From: Zhengitettix transpicula
Taxonomy: Eukaryota > Arthropoda > Insecta > Orthoptera > Tetrigidae
Length of the DNA: 64,000 bases
Assembly (NCBI GenBank): GCA_037074705.1
Contig: CM073592.1
Span: 88,911,129 to 88,975,128 of the forward strand
Direction of reading: 5' to 3'
The notes below the pieces were generated by a model. That model saw only the letters and a list, made by a program, of their open reading frames with translations. It did no database searches and was not told the DNA's origin. The position numbers and the translations under genes were made by a program. Below, one piece after another: positions 23,028-35,352 of the stretch. The stretch's first letter is position 1; every line of letters begins with the position of its first letter.

Positions 23028-24013
23028 TGAAATAAACAAATAAGTCGTTTAATTTATTTTTAATTAAATGAATTTACCTCACGTTAAGCGTCAAAATGTA
23101 ATAATTATATGAAAGGTTTTTTAAAAAAATTAAAAGATCGAAATTAACAAACAAAATATTTATTATATTTTGTGGCAATAACTCAAAACAATTACAATTT
23201 AAAATATTAATTTCTCAGGGTCTTCAATGGGTTTTGATAATGGACACAACAATTTGATTTAAAAATATTTTTAACAAACAAATCACATTTACCTAAACAA
23301 TACGTCGATAGAAATAAACTAAAAAGAAAAGAAATTAACTTGACAATTAAAATATAACGAAATCTGACTTCTATCCTTTAATTACGTTTACATAAATCAT
23401 TATTTTTGTATTTTGTTACTCACATCTGTCCAGCTGGTTCCAGCATTCCTTTTGTTTTCGTGAGTACACTATTACAAAAAATTTACACTGATTCTAATAT
23501 TGGCTCACAGATTTTACACTCTTGAAGTCCACCTTGATAGGCTGCCAGGAACTCGGATGATCCTCAATTTTTGTCAGCTTGCCTTATATGAATCCTGTGA
23601 TTCATAGATTTGCTAGTCTTTTTACCGCTTGGGACTTATCTGCAACTTTACTATTCCTGGCTGGCTACAGACGTAAAAACTGCTCTCCTTTCCTGGGTGC
23701 TGATAGACGTAAAAAAACTGCTAACTTAGTGATATTTACAAACTTCCGTGAATGTTTTTACTTTGTCTTAAATTCACAACTTTGTTTAATGATACATTAA
23801 ACAACGGCTAGTCTCTGCTCTACTCATTTGTTCCGTCCTCCGAAATGTCCCGTCACCAACTGAACTGTCGTCGTCTCGAGTTTTAGCGCGCATACGCCAT
23901 TTTGACTTTCCTACAAAGTAACCAAGCTCGGCTTTATTGTCGCTTTGGAAGCTCCTGTCACTACAATTACATTTTATTAAAACCAATTAATGGCCTTATT
24001 AATTGGAATTACA
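23028..24013 (-). mobile_element. Family B solo-LTR-like element B4
   Basis: About 986 bp ending GGAATTACA in a TA run. It is closest to B1, sharing CACATCTGTCCAGCTGGTTC, ACTCGGATGATCCT and TTTTAGCGCGCATACGCCAT. A PBS-like block (ACCTCACGTTAAGCGTCA, minus-strand sense) lies at 23076-23093, followed inward by a second LTR terminus at about 23098. Confidence 0.65.
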
Positions 24014-24032
24014 ATATATATATATATATTTA

Positions 24033-24979
24033 TGATAAAAGGGCAATTAAAAGAATTAATAATTAGGGATTAATTAGCTGAATTGTTACGGGCTAACACA
24101 TAGAGATACAATAATGGACGAGGAATCAGGCCAAGACATTGTTGATCTTAGTGCGCGTAAGACGATGGAGCAGTCAGCCTTGAGACCTTGCTGAATATGG
24201 AAGGAACTAAAGTTTATCAGTCTGGTTTTCAACTTCGACCGAGGAATTTAGCAAAGTATGTTCTCGCGAGTAACCAAGTAGCGGTCGAGCAAAGTTGATA
24301 CTTATTAACGGCTGATATTGGTCGTACTTAACCTACGATGTTGAAGAACTTTTAAAGTAAAAACGACAGATACAAATGGGACGAAAGTTCTTGAACAATT
24401 GTGTCCGGTGGTCAATTGGCCGGAATTTAGCAAAGTGAAACATAAGTAAATTCAGTTATACATGGCCTGTTAAAGTGTGCGAGGTGAGAGTGTGTCGCAA
24501 AATTTCTACAATTGCTCTACCGGTACAAACAGTGAGTAAAGGAAACATTTAAAATTCATATTGTAAACGTGAATAAAAGGTAGAACATCGTCAGATTTCA
24601 ATTTCATTTCATTTTATTTGCTTACATTTCGTGAGTTTATTAAAAATATTTGTCAGTAGTTGAATTATAAAATTAATTGTTCTTTATTTTAAAGGCCCAA
24701 TAAATACCCTGAGATAAGAGAAAAGGACATTTTTGTATAAAATTGTTGTAAAGTTCAGCAAGTTATTTGTTTTTGTAAGGTCAATAGTTGTGCATAATAA
24801 AATAATTGTTTAAGTAAATTGAATAAATGTTATTAATTCATGCTCATTTCATTAGATAATTTTCAATGATTAGTTCAGTTTAATTAATTATCTTCCTTTT
24901 TGAGTAATCACATGTTGATGCCATTACGTGTGGACAATCAAATCATTTAATAATTGACGACTTTCATTGTTTATTACAA
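24033..24979 (+). mobile_element. Family B solo-LTR-like element B5 (diverged)
   Basis: About 947 bp between TA runs, ending TTGTTTATTACA. It keeps the landmarks AATACCCTGAGATAAGAG and a CGTCAGATTTC box. A PBS-like block GTTGATGCCATTACGTGTGG lies at 24914, preceded by a GAGTAATCACA terminus. It is more diverged than B3, B7 and B9 and its 5' end is less certain. Confidence 0.58.
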
Positions 24980-25004
24980 TATATATATATATATATATAT
25001 ATAT

Positions 25005-26150
25005 TGTAATAAACAATAATTGACCTTTATTTAGTTTATATTTAGTGAATTTGAAGAATTTACCTCTCGTTGAAGCGCCATTTATGTAGTAATCAAATGA
25101 AAGGCGTTAATTATATGAAATAGTAATCAAAAATTAACAAACAAAATATTTTTATTTTTTGGCAATAAAGGTAATTACAACAAAATTTGAGATCTTTCTC
25201 TCTCTCTCAGGGCCTCTACTGTGTTTGATAATGGACACTACAATTTTATTTAAAAAATCTTATTACCAAAACAGTTCACAATTTACCTAAACAATATGTC
25301 GGTAGAATGAAAGAAATTAAAAGTAAAGAAATTAACTCTGATTGACAATTTAAAAGAGAACGAAATCTGACTTTATCCTTTAATTAAAGTTTACAATTAA
25401 TCATTTCTTTTGGTTTTGTTACGTACTTAGTGTCCAGCTAGGACCAGCATTCTTTTTGGTTTCGGAAGTACACTATGGCAAAATTCTACACTGATTTTAA
25501 ACATCGACTCACAGATTTTACAATATTGAAGTCAAAATTGATAGGCTCATAGGAACTCGGATGATCCTCGTGAATGTCAGCTTTCTGATGTCTACTAGCC
25601 TTACCGGAACCGTATGATTCGTAGATTTATTAGTCTTTTACTGAATTGGACGTAAACTGCAACGTAGCTTCTTTACGATTAATTTTAACGGTTTATTCTT
25701 TCGGGGCGAACTAACTTTTCTTTAGCTCCTTGATGTAGACTTAAACTGTTCTTACTTTTCAATTATTTACGCTGCAATACTTGCGGCGTGAATGTTTTAT
25801 TCGTATTAATTTACAACTTTAACTAGTTTTACATTGACGATGTCTAGTAACTGTTCAAATTATATTTCTTGTTCTGCACCTAATAATGTCTTTCCGCCAT
25901 CAGCTCCTAACAATCTTTCTTCGCTAACTAACAGTTATATTACTTGTTCTGCTCCTCACGATGTTTTTTCGCAAACTGACTCCTAGTTCTCTCGAGTTTT
26001 AGCGCGCATACGCCATTTTTGACTTTTCGACAAAGCATGTGAGCTCGCTTTTCCATTGTCGCTTTGCTCGATCAGACCGCTATAATGGATTTCTCAAACA
26101 ATTCAAATTTTATGTCCAAACAATTAATGGCCTAATTAATTGGCATTACA
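25005..26150 (-). mobile_element. Family B solo-LTR-like element B6
   Basis: About 1.15 kb, TGTAATAAACAATAA...TTGGCATTACA, flanked by TA repeats. The PBS-like block at 25062-25080 reads TGGCGCTTCAACGAGAGGT on the minus strand, the closest family B match to TGGCGCCCAACGTGGGGC. A second LTR terminus follows at about 25087. Confidence 0.65.
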
Positions 26151-28084
26151 ATATATATATATTGGAAACAAACTGAATAAGAAAAGAAGTGTAAATAGCT
26201 TAAGGAGAACCAATAAAAGTTGACTATCAGTGAAAACCTATTCTCCTGATAATAAAAAAGTCAGAATAATCCGTAGTAAAATAAAAAATATGATCGTATT
26301 AAAGAATTTCATGCCTAAAATTTTTAAGCGAAATATTAAAAGAGAATCGTCTTTAACGTCTATGTCTACAAAGATGGCTTTACAAATAGGGAATTTTATA
26401 TAAGAAATGATTTAACATAAGGTTATCCTTTATATTTGCTGTTTGGAAGAAATAAACGGCAAAAAATAGATTTTTGAATCGGAACTGAATCGGAATAAGA
26501 CCACGAAGTTTAAATGAAGTAATTAAATATGAAATATATTTTAAAAAGTGGCTCAAACCAGCTGAAGAACCGTAAAAAATCAATCAGGTATCTATTAATT
26601 CCAAATAACTGACCAAATCCACTATTTACGTCATTTAGGATAATCTTATTCCAAGAGTTCACTCCAGTTTAATTATTTACTAGCCATATGTTATTTTCAA
26701 AAACTTATTTAATATCATTCTCTAAAATTGCAAATATGTAAAAGGTAATGAAACAGTGTATTTTATTAAGCCGTTCCACTGAAAATTAAGAAACATGACG
26801 AGTACAGAAAGTTGTTTTTTTAAGAAAATAATTTTCAGCTATCACTCAAATTGTAACCATTATGTCAATGTTTGCGAAATTTGATTGAATGGAAGAAGAT
26901 ACACATTCATATATTATATGTTTATTTTATATATACAATTAATAGTTATTGTTATAATTTTCAGCGTTTTAAATGACCGAAAAATCGCGTGGTCGGAAAA
27001 TTGAATATTATAATCTGGGTATCGTGTATACATTATGTGCCAAGCAGGTCGAGCGCTCTGTAATTTATCCACAGACACCTCATGTAAAGGCACTTAGGCT
27101 AACAAGGAGCAAGAGGTCATCGCGGAAGCCGTAAAGATAAGTTAATCCCGGCCTGATGTTACCATCTACGACTCGCAAGGGATGCGGCGAACTGCTACGA
27201 AATCTAGTGTTTATATTTGCGCTTTTTAAAATAAGGAAAACTTGTTAACAAAGTTAGATTGTAAACCAGACGAGCTAAAGTTTTAAAAATAACTGGTGCC
27301 GGGAGACGAGTTTTCTAACGCCCTTCCACGTTGTCGTATTTGTGTCAATGTTTAATGGCTTGGCTGGAAACAAACCCCCGACATACGGGAAAAGTTGTTC
27401 GAGTCCCTTGAGGATAACACATCAGACAATGAAGATCGAATTCCCTGGTTGTCAGTGACTAAGGAAACTCCATTTAAACGAAAACATCATTATTAATTTA
27501 AGCCGCTGATCATTTATACGGCTCGTTCCATGCGAAAACTCTCATCTCGGATCATTAAACAATTTTCATAATAAGCGGATATAAATTCCATTTCCAGATG
27601 TTTAATTTTACCTACAGTGTGAATTATTACCTTCAAAGCGAACAGTAAGGTCATTGAAAATAAAAATGATTATTACATTTTGTAATATGTATATTGAATA
27701 AGAGTAAAAGTAAACAGTATTTAATAAATCAATTAAACCTGTCAGTTCCGATAAATAAACTATTTTAATTAATTAAAAAAACTTATCAGCTTAAGTATTT
27801 AATTTTCGCTGATTACTGACATTGTCTTAGTATTTATTTAACCTAATATTATGTTATTAAATAAGTCTCTACATTAATTTCTAGGTCATTTTGAATATTT
27901 AATATTCAACACTTTTCAATCCTCCGCATACTAACGGGGTCTGGACGCCAGCATTGAGAGTACGTCAGTTAATCTAATCTACAAAGAAAATGATAAATAC
28001 GAGCCATACTGAAAAAAAATTCTCACCTCCCAGCCCGTCGGTCACTATATGCTACTGGATGAAATATATAGATATTTGCCATAT
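26151..28084. other. AT-rich stretch, no gene seen
   Basis: Only a 67-codon AT-driven frame. A GC-richer patch at 27030-27440 has no identifiable content. Confidence 0.45.
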
Positions 28085-28370
28085 AGTTGAATAGTCGGCC
28101 AGCTGCCTCCTAAACTGATCGCGGCACGGAGAAAAGAATGCTACTGCGTCCCCACAGCAAACCCTACTATCGCCGTCGGAAGGGCGTGGGATAAGTACCA
28201 AATTCCCGACCTACCTGATGCAGGCTTTTACAGAGTTTTCGCTGCATTACTTTTAGGTAGGATAACTAAACGCAAAGCCCAGAGGCCAAAGTTAACCCTT
28301 CGCTACCTGCCTCTACCTTTCTGTGCTATAAGATGGAAGAGCCACTATGTGGATTAACCTATATGAAGCC
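28085..28370 (+). repeat. Family A SINE-like retroposon, copy 8 (5' truncated)
   Basis: Starts in the central block (AATAGTCGGCCAGCTGCCTC) and ends with the variant tail GAAGCCTGTCTACACC. Confidence 0.8.
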
Positions 28371-28397
28371 TGTCTACACCTTCTTCTTCTCTCAACA

Positions 28398-28897
28398 GCC
28401 TGTGAGAGCTGTTCTCCAGAAACTTTCTGGAGAGTCGGAGAGGAAAGAAAATCTTTACGGACGCCTTTTTCCCTCTCTTCGTTTTTTAACTTAAGTTCCC
28501 ACAATGCGGGTCTAATTTAAAGATGTGTATGTTCTGGAGTTGTAACCCACAGGAATACGATAAAAGTTTTGAGCTGTTCCTATTGGAATAGTCGGCCAGC
28601 TGCCTCCTAAACTGGTTAAGGCACGAGGAAGGGAAGCTGCGTACCCACAGAAAACCCCTCTCCCGCCATCGGAATGGCGTAGGACAAGTACAAAGTACCA
28701 TGCAGGTTTTCTAAGGTTTGTCCTCCATCACTTTTAGGCAAATGCCTGGTGGGATGCTTAAACCATAGCCCGGGGACCATAGTTAACCCTTGCCTACTTT
28801 CCTCTACTATTTTGCATCCCCCCTTTCCAATCCCTTCCTATGTTATTAAAGGAGATTTTCGTCCACGGTGATCACCCTCAAATAGCCAGTCACTCTA
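28398..28897 (+). repeat. Family A SINE-like retroposon, copy 9
   Basis: A diverged head (GCCTGTGAGAGCTGTTCTCC), the central block, and the tail ATAGCCAGTCACTCTAAAAA. Confidence 0.78.
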
Positions 28898-28903
28898 AAA
28901 ATG

Positions 28904-28962
28904 TCCCTTTCCTATGCTATAAAAGGGGAGTGACCACAATGTGGGTTACCATAGCTTGTCTA
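28904..28962 (+). repeat. Family A tail fragment
   Basis: Only the last part of the unit: CCTATGCTATAAAAGGGGAG ... GTGGGTTACC ... ATAGCTTGTCTATA. It is either a tandem 3' fragment or the tail of another truncated insertion. Confidence 0.65.
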
Positions 28963-28969
28963 TATTTCC

Positions 28970-29131
28970 TTCTTCTTTATCTATTTAGATGTGGGATAAA
29001 TTTATAGATATGGACTACATAGTTGAGAGCTATATATATAGACTAAAAATTTGAAGGAGAAATATATAGATATTGACTATTAAACTGTAAGGTAAATATG
29101 TACATGTAGACTATATAATTGTAGAGTTACT
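28970..29131. repeat. Degenerate AT-rich minisatellite
   Basis: Loose repeats built from ATATAGATAT-GACTA-ATAGTTG-like words. Similar words flank the family A copies at 28060-28085 and 29625-29665, so this was probably the host tract of the cluster. Confidence 0.45.
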
Positions 29132-29587
29132 CTCTGGCTTTTTTTTGAACTAAGGTTCCCACATGCCGAGGCACCTCGGCCAGTTTTGAGAGGTGTATGT
29201 TCCGGGGTCGCAGACCTTGGACATACGGTAAGAGTTGTCCGCTATTCCTATTGGAATAGTCGGCCAGCTGCCTCCTAAATTGGTCAAGGCACGGCGAGGG
29301 TAAAGCTGCGACCCCACAGCTAAACCCTCTCCCGCCATCGGAAGGGCGTGGGACAAGTACCAAATACCCGACCTACCTGATGCAGGTTTTTATAGGGTTT
29401 GTCCTGCATTTCTTTTAGTCGAATGCCGGGTAGGATCCTTAAACCATAGCCCGGGGGCCCTAGTTACCCTTGGCTACCTTCCTCCACCCTTCCGCATCCC
29501 CCCTTTCAAATCCCTTTCCTATGCTATAAGAGGGGATTTGCCACAATGTGGATTACCCTATACATAGCCTGTCTACACCCAAAAAAA
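29132..29587 (+). repeat. Family A SINE-like retroposon, copy 10
   Basis: Starts after the head, at TTTTTTGAACTAAGGTTCCC, and ends with the variant tail ATAGCCTGTCTACACCC plus an A-run. Frames on the minus strand (29127-29363) belong to the repeat. Confidence 0.82.
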
Positions 29588-30619
29588 TTAAAAAAATAGA
29601 GATATAGACATAATTTTATGCTATATAGAGAGAGCGATAGTCTATATAGTTGGAGGCTGTATCATATGGTTACGCTATTTACGCTAAATATATACATATA
29701 GAACATATATGTATTTCGTAACGAAGAAAAAAAACACATTATTATGGGTTTCATCTCAATAAAGATACAATCTATGTCACCGAGTTCGACGCGGTGCGTG
29801 TAAAATACCTTTGTTTGCAGAATGAAGAGCAGTGTAATATTGTTTACAGCCACCCGACTACGACGGAAATTAAACGTATACCGTTTCCCTGTGAGTTTGT
29901 GAGAGTAAAAGTTGGGTTTCAACTTTTCACAGGTTGAAAAATACACTCCGCCTTCGGAGCCATTCATCATGTCAAAGCAATTTCCCTTAGTGCAGTTTCT
30001 GTGGCTAATACAAAGCGTGAAAAACGTTTAATATGATCGCGCACTCCTGTTTTATAAATCACAAAGTAAATCAGCGTCAAAACGAAAACAATCAAACCAT
30101 CAGGGAATCTGTTCTCGAATTAAGACTACGTTATTATCAATCAAACTTTTTCCTGTAGTATATTCATCAATATCCGGCGTGTATTCTATTCCGAGTATTT
30201 TATTGTCAAAAGAAACGTTCGAGTGACTATAAAAATTATTTCAATGATAATCATACAGGATTAGAAAACAATAATAATCTTAATTAATTGATTTTATTTG
30301 TTTTATATGTATCAAAAATTATTAATAAACCTTTATAGTAAGAACTTATAACCTGAAAAAGTAATAATATTGTAGTATTACGTCCATTGATTTTCACGAT
30401 GTATGTGACATTGTTATTAATCGATTATATTATAAAAATGGTATTAAAACCCTATGTTAATTACACTGTTACAAAATATAATAATACATTATGTAGAAAT
30501 TCAATTGTAAGGTCTCGTCGGAATTCAGTAATGCAGGGAAACTTTTTTTCCCCCTATGTTACTTTGTAGATAACCGATTAATTATGCAAACAAATATAAA
30601 CTAAATTAATATCTTTGTA
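29588..30619. other. AT-rich spacer, no gene seen
   Basis: A 102-codon minus-strand frame at 29662-29970 has no recognisable motif and is probably a chance frame. Confidence 0.4.
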
Positions 30620-31376
30620 ATAAGAAAGATAGCCAAGTACAGACAAAAAAGTGACAATATTAGTAGTACCACACGACGTTTCTGGGATCCTTGTACCTTT
30701 CTTCATGTGCTAAGAAGAGCCTAGAACGATACAACTGCACAAGTCAGTTGAAAAATCTCCAAAGCGAAGAAAACACAATTACAATGGGAAAGCAGAAGGT
30801 TTAGAGTAATAATAAAGGGTCGTAGCAATTGTTGAGTTTCATAGTGTCTGTTTGTAAATTAATTGCTGAGATGTTTGATTTAATGTGAAGCATCTCTGAT
30901 AAGTCTGGAATTGTCAATAGCTAAAATATTAGCATTTTTCCAATTAAATGTATGCTTCGAATTGATATGTTCGGAGACTACAGATTGTTTATCGTTTGGA
31001 TAAATTTGATATTAGACACATGTTCCGTGATACGGGTATCAAGGGATCGTATTGTCCACCCTATGTAGCAGGAATTACAATTAGAGCAAGAGATTTTGTA
31101 AACTACACAACGATTGCTGTAGGCGTCAAATGGGTCATTGTGGTTTTTAATCAAGTAGAAAAGAGTGTTAGTATATCTGTAAATCATTGAAGTTTGGTAT
31201 TCTTTAAAAATTTGGACGAATTTGTTGTAGAGATTTGTAATAAGGCAGTAAGAGAAAATATATTTCGGACGGTTGAACTGAATTTGGGGCTCACATGAAC
31301 ATTCTTCCCAGGTTAACCAGTGGTGATATGGTTGCAAACATTCTTGACTCAACAAACGGATACCAAGACCTAACAC
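30620..31376 (-). pseudogene. Penelope-like retroelement relic with GIY-YIG endonuclease (copy 2)
   Basis: A 132-codon minus-strand frame (31376-30978) ends in a GIY-YIG module: CVVYKISCSNCNSCYIGWTI, then RSLDTRITEH. After a frameshift at about 30980 the next frame gives EHINSKHTFNWKNANILAID, the conserved His and 'F-x-W' part of the same domain. The upstream half of the frame has no clear motif and should be the linker between reverse transcriptase and endonuclease; the reverse transcriptase is missing. The 3' end carries CAGAAACGTCGTG, shared with the relic at 8590-9175. Decayed and inactive. Confidence 0.74.
30675..30706 (-). ncRNA. Decayed hammerhead-like motif in Penelope-like copy 2
   Basis: Minus strand: ATGAAGA, spacer, GAAACGTC. 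The cleavage-triplet side is intact, but the CUGANGA box has lost its first C, so catalysis is unlikely. Confidence 0.3.
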
Positions 31377-31479
31377 TTATCAGAAGACTGGAACGTTGGC
31401 AGGTGACATCGTAAGTGGTTGGAATGTAAGACCAAACTTTCTACGAATTTTCCGCAACAGAAATCGCTCTTTAGGATGC

Positions 31480-33870
31480 TATTTGATATCTACCCACATT
31501 GCTTAATTGTTCCTCGTGATGAGGCATCTTTTCATCTGTTCGGGTTGGACAACCATCCAAATGGAAGCTGGGCGGAATTATTCCAGTCTTAATAACCCAC
31601 AAAACACTACGCAGCTTAGGGTTTCTCCAACACATGTAACGTTCGACGCTGTCTGAAACCAGCCACCCGACACGCAAGTTACCTCTGCACTTAACTTTAA
31701 ATCCATAAAACTAATAAATAAATTTCCATATTCCCAAAAGAACGCACTATACTTGCACGAAACGTTTTGCCTATATAGCACAGTAATCATACAACACTCT
31801 AGTGCAAGGCCTGTTACGCACATCCATCCTGACAAAATTTACTTTGAAGCAATAAATAGACCTTTATTGCAAAATTTTTAAAAATATTCAGTTTAGTGAT
31901 TGGTTTCTATTTGAAATAAAACATTTTTTCTCATTGAAAGACGGATTTTTTTTTGTCTTTTTGACTAACTGCTCGACATTCTTTCATTATAAAATTAATA
32001 TAACGAAGACTGAAACCAGTAAGCTTTGAATAATCTCGTCATAATTGAATTTCCTCTAATATTTAATTAGAACTTGCATGAAAAGTAATCTCTACAAGTT
32101 GAATATTCAGATGCCGTCCTTCATATTTGCATTACAATTATGTTTTTCATATAAATGCCAATAACATTTGTAACAGTTTAAGAATATTATTTTGGACCAA
32201 GTCTCGTAAGTACATTAAAACTTCAGTAAGTAGGTAAATTCATGTTTCGTTCTAAAATTGAAGAACAAGTAATCAAATATTTGATTGAAAAAAATGTTAA
32301 TCATTTATGTTAAGAAATATAATGCATAAAGTAAGTACTTTAATTTAACTTATGAAAACTTAAAATGCTATATCGATTAGTCGATATTTGTATATAATTT
32401 AAAAAACCATTTTTCTATTTAAAAAAATTATATTTAGAGATACAAATTGATTTCACAGTAATGCTCAAAATAATTAATTGAAATAATAATAATATTCATT
32501 AAAATTTGTGATGATTATACTTTACTTTAGTAGTTGACGCAATAAAATTCTGACTACCCTTTAATTATTTTCTTCTAACCCGAAACGAAAAAAAACGATC
32601 AAAAAGTACTTTAACTGTTACAAGATACGTTCCAATCCAGTTTCCTTGAAAACTGTCACATCTTCATCTTATTTACTGTTGACAAACTGTACTTTAATTT
32701 TACTCTAATTTTGAATTTTATTTAAATGCTAGTTTCAACAGATAATTTTCATCAACAGATAATTTTCAGTCATAAACAATATAATTATATTAACTTTTGG
32801 ATTAGGGGCAGTATATGTTTTTTCTTTGTTACTAATTAATGTAAGCGTATTATAAATTACGTTTAATTGCACAAAAAGTGGCATAATATTGAAAGAGGTG
32901 CAGTTTAAAACTTAAATGTAGACTTTGACAACAACAGTTTTGCCATTTATAGCTTTTATTTTTTCTTCTTTCAACAAGGAATGTTTTTTGAGTGAAATTT
33001 TATATTAAAATTATGAAAGCTAAACTTTTGCTGATATTATTATTAGATGAATGTTAATTATCAGGGTACCCGTTGACTTAGGCAACAAAAACAATTTTAT
33101 TGAATGTTTTCTCCGATTCTGATTAGAAAACTTTTATGTGTCGTTTTGGCTTTTACAAGCAGATTTTTTTGTTGTTGTTGGAAGAGAAAACTATTACTTG
33201 TCAGACGATCTTCAGTTAGCTTTAGAAACTGGTTTAATTATCCCGAATCCTTTAACCGGCTTATATAAGCCGAAGTTGATGAGCGTAGCAAATGTAAACC
33301 CGTTTCAAACTTTCATAGCACTGAGAATTAAATTTATGATGCATAATTTCGTTCGGGGAGATCATTCAGGGTCGAAATCGACTTTAGAACCGCAAAGCCT
33401 GCAAAGTGTTTTCAGCTCTTCGATCGGCCAGTTCCGTCTCCCTTCCTCTGGCCCGCTCCGCGTAATAATGGCTTTTGTGGCGACCTTTGCAACTCACTAA
33501 ATACGTTAGTCGTCCAGACAAAGGCCGAGGCCGTATTAGCCGGTAATCACGAGGCCGAACATAGCCCTGCTTTATTAGCTAAGCCGTCCCCGGGTAGAGG
33601 GGGCGGGAAAAGAACCCTGTATAAATTGTTCATTTCCTTACACTTTAAATGTTTCTCTGCGGGTGATTAATGTCACCAACAATCCTTTGGAAAATAAATA
33701 GATACGCTTTCTATGTAAAAGAGATTCCCATCACGTTTGAGTTATGATTTTGTGGTGAAACACAAAACCTTCAAAACGGTCACTACTTTTGCTATGAGTG
33801 ATGAACTGAAAACTCAGACTCAAACCGCATTTTGGGTAAGGACTTTATACACCACACACGCATATATATA
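31480..33870. other. AT-rich stretch, no gene identified
   Basis: A 120-codon plus frame at 33138-33500 and an 85-codon minus frame at 31578-31835 show no known domain. I cannot support either as a gene. Confidence 0.4.
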
Positions 33871-33873
33871 TAT

Positions 33874-34639
33874 TGTAACGCGAGTATTTTAATTTTATTT
33901 TATTTTCGGATATGTTGTTTGCTGTAGTTTGGAGAATCCTTTTGTTTCCCAATTCGAGACGTCGACCTGTCGAGTCTAAGGTAGCCGCACGTGGGTATTT
34001 GAATACTGAAATAGTGTACATCGGCCCATGGGAAAATCCCATGCGGCTAAGAACAACAAAAACCCGTGACGCTAAGGGCGGGAAAATGTCCAGCTCCGTG
34101 GCAGGAGGAGAGATTTTGGAACAGATGACGAACAGACGTGGCAAGAGTTGGAATAAAGACGTTGAGGAGAGTGGTTGGAAAAACGTGAAAACAGTTGGAA
34201 GAAGGACGTTGAGAACTGTTGGCGAACAGACGTATCAACAGTTGGAAGAAGGACGTTGAGAACTGTTGGCGAACAGACGTATCAACAGTTTGAAGAAGAA
34301 CGTTGTGGAGAGTGGTTAGAAGGACGTGGAACAAGTGGAAGGACGTAGAAAGAGTTGGCAGAAAGAAGGGGATACCGTTTGCTGATAAGATCCCGTAGGA
34401 TACAAGTCTATGCCGCCGAATATTTGAGTACGAGACGCTCCAGCCAACAGCAGGATTCAAAAAGGGAAAAACTGAGACCGTATTTGGTGCGGGCAGCTAA
34501 TCTCTGCAACGTAAATCCTCAGGTGCCTGTGATAAGAGTTTTTCGTGTTATTTTAATAAAACTCACTACAATTTTAAAATGGACAATAATTTTTTGCTTT
34601 AATATAATAAAATACCCTGCCCAAGACAATAATTCATTA

Positions 34640-34640
<1 letters not shown>
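33874..34640 (+). mobile_element. Possible solo LTR of a third family in a TA tract
   Basis: The unit starts TGTAACGCGAGTATTTTAAT directly after a TA run and runs to another TA run at 34641. It contains an internal tandem repeat and a TTTTAATAAAACTC polyadenylation-like signal about 85 bp from its right end. The right terminus does not show a clean CA, so the class is uncertain. The minus-strand frame at 34047-34460 and the plus frame at 33912-34259 follow the tandem repeat and are not convincing genes. Confidence 0.35.
34192..34305 (+). repeat. 47-bp tandem repeat
   Basis: CAGTTGGAAGAAGGACGTTG... occurs as two identical 47-bp units (34192-34238, 34239-34285) and a partial, diverged third. 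Related TTGGAAGAACGTG-like words surround it. Confidence 0.85.
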
Positions 34641-34682
<42 letters not shown>

Positions 34683-34691
34683 TATAGATAG
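34641..34691. repeat. (TA)n/(TAGA)n microsatellite
   Basis: A TA run ending in GATAGATAGAT. Confidence 0.9.
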
Positions 34692-35339
34692 ATTGTATTT
34701 GTAGGTTTTTAAATGATGAAATAACGGATAGTTTATAGAATTTATTAATTATCTAACTGAACTTGGACAATAAAAATAAAAAAATACAGTGTTCAGTTAG
34801 CCTGACAAAACAATCTCATCCCTTAATCTCAGTTAAACATGGTCTACGGTAATTCCCCCTAGGCGCGTCAAGGATTGAGATACTTGGCAGTTACCTTCGA
34901 TGATGTCTGGCCGTTATCGTGTGGCACCCTCGATCTCTCCGGATCCTCTCGAAACTGCAAGTTGGGGCTGCACGTCCGCCGCTGGCGATGGTTTGTCGTT
35001 CTGTGTCAATACTTTCATTTAGCCCCCTCACTGGATGTCAAAAATCGATTCTCGATCATCTTTGGATCGATCTTTCCTAAACCAAGAAATGCCATTGGTT
35101 CAGGCAGTCACGAGTTACCTCAAATTTCTGGGATTTTCAGAGAGACGTTTCCCACGGTGTGACAGTACAGGTAACTTCCGAGGGTCAACATCATACGTGT
35201 CCAATTCCAGACTGAAGGGATTATCTCCCCATCTCGGCGACGCCTGTTCAAATTACAACTTACCAAGCTCTCAACCCTTGCTAACATCTAATTATATTAA
35301 AATGAAACGTATATATATATAATAAAACTATTGCGCCAC
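34692..35339 (-). mobile_element. Possible repeat-derived block between two TA tracts
   Basis: A GC-richer block (34850-35280) lies between TA runs at 34641-34691 and 35306-35352. On the minus strand it would begin TGTGGCGCAATAG directly after a TATA run, as family B units do. No domain is recognised, so this is a positional inference only. Confidence 0.25.
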
Positions 35340-35352
35340 AATATATATATAT

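Noticed and set aside
33138..33500. 120-codon frame as a host gene
   Set aside because: No recognisable domain, no supporting splice or promoter signal, and AT-typical composition; length alone is weak evidence.
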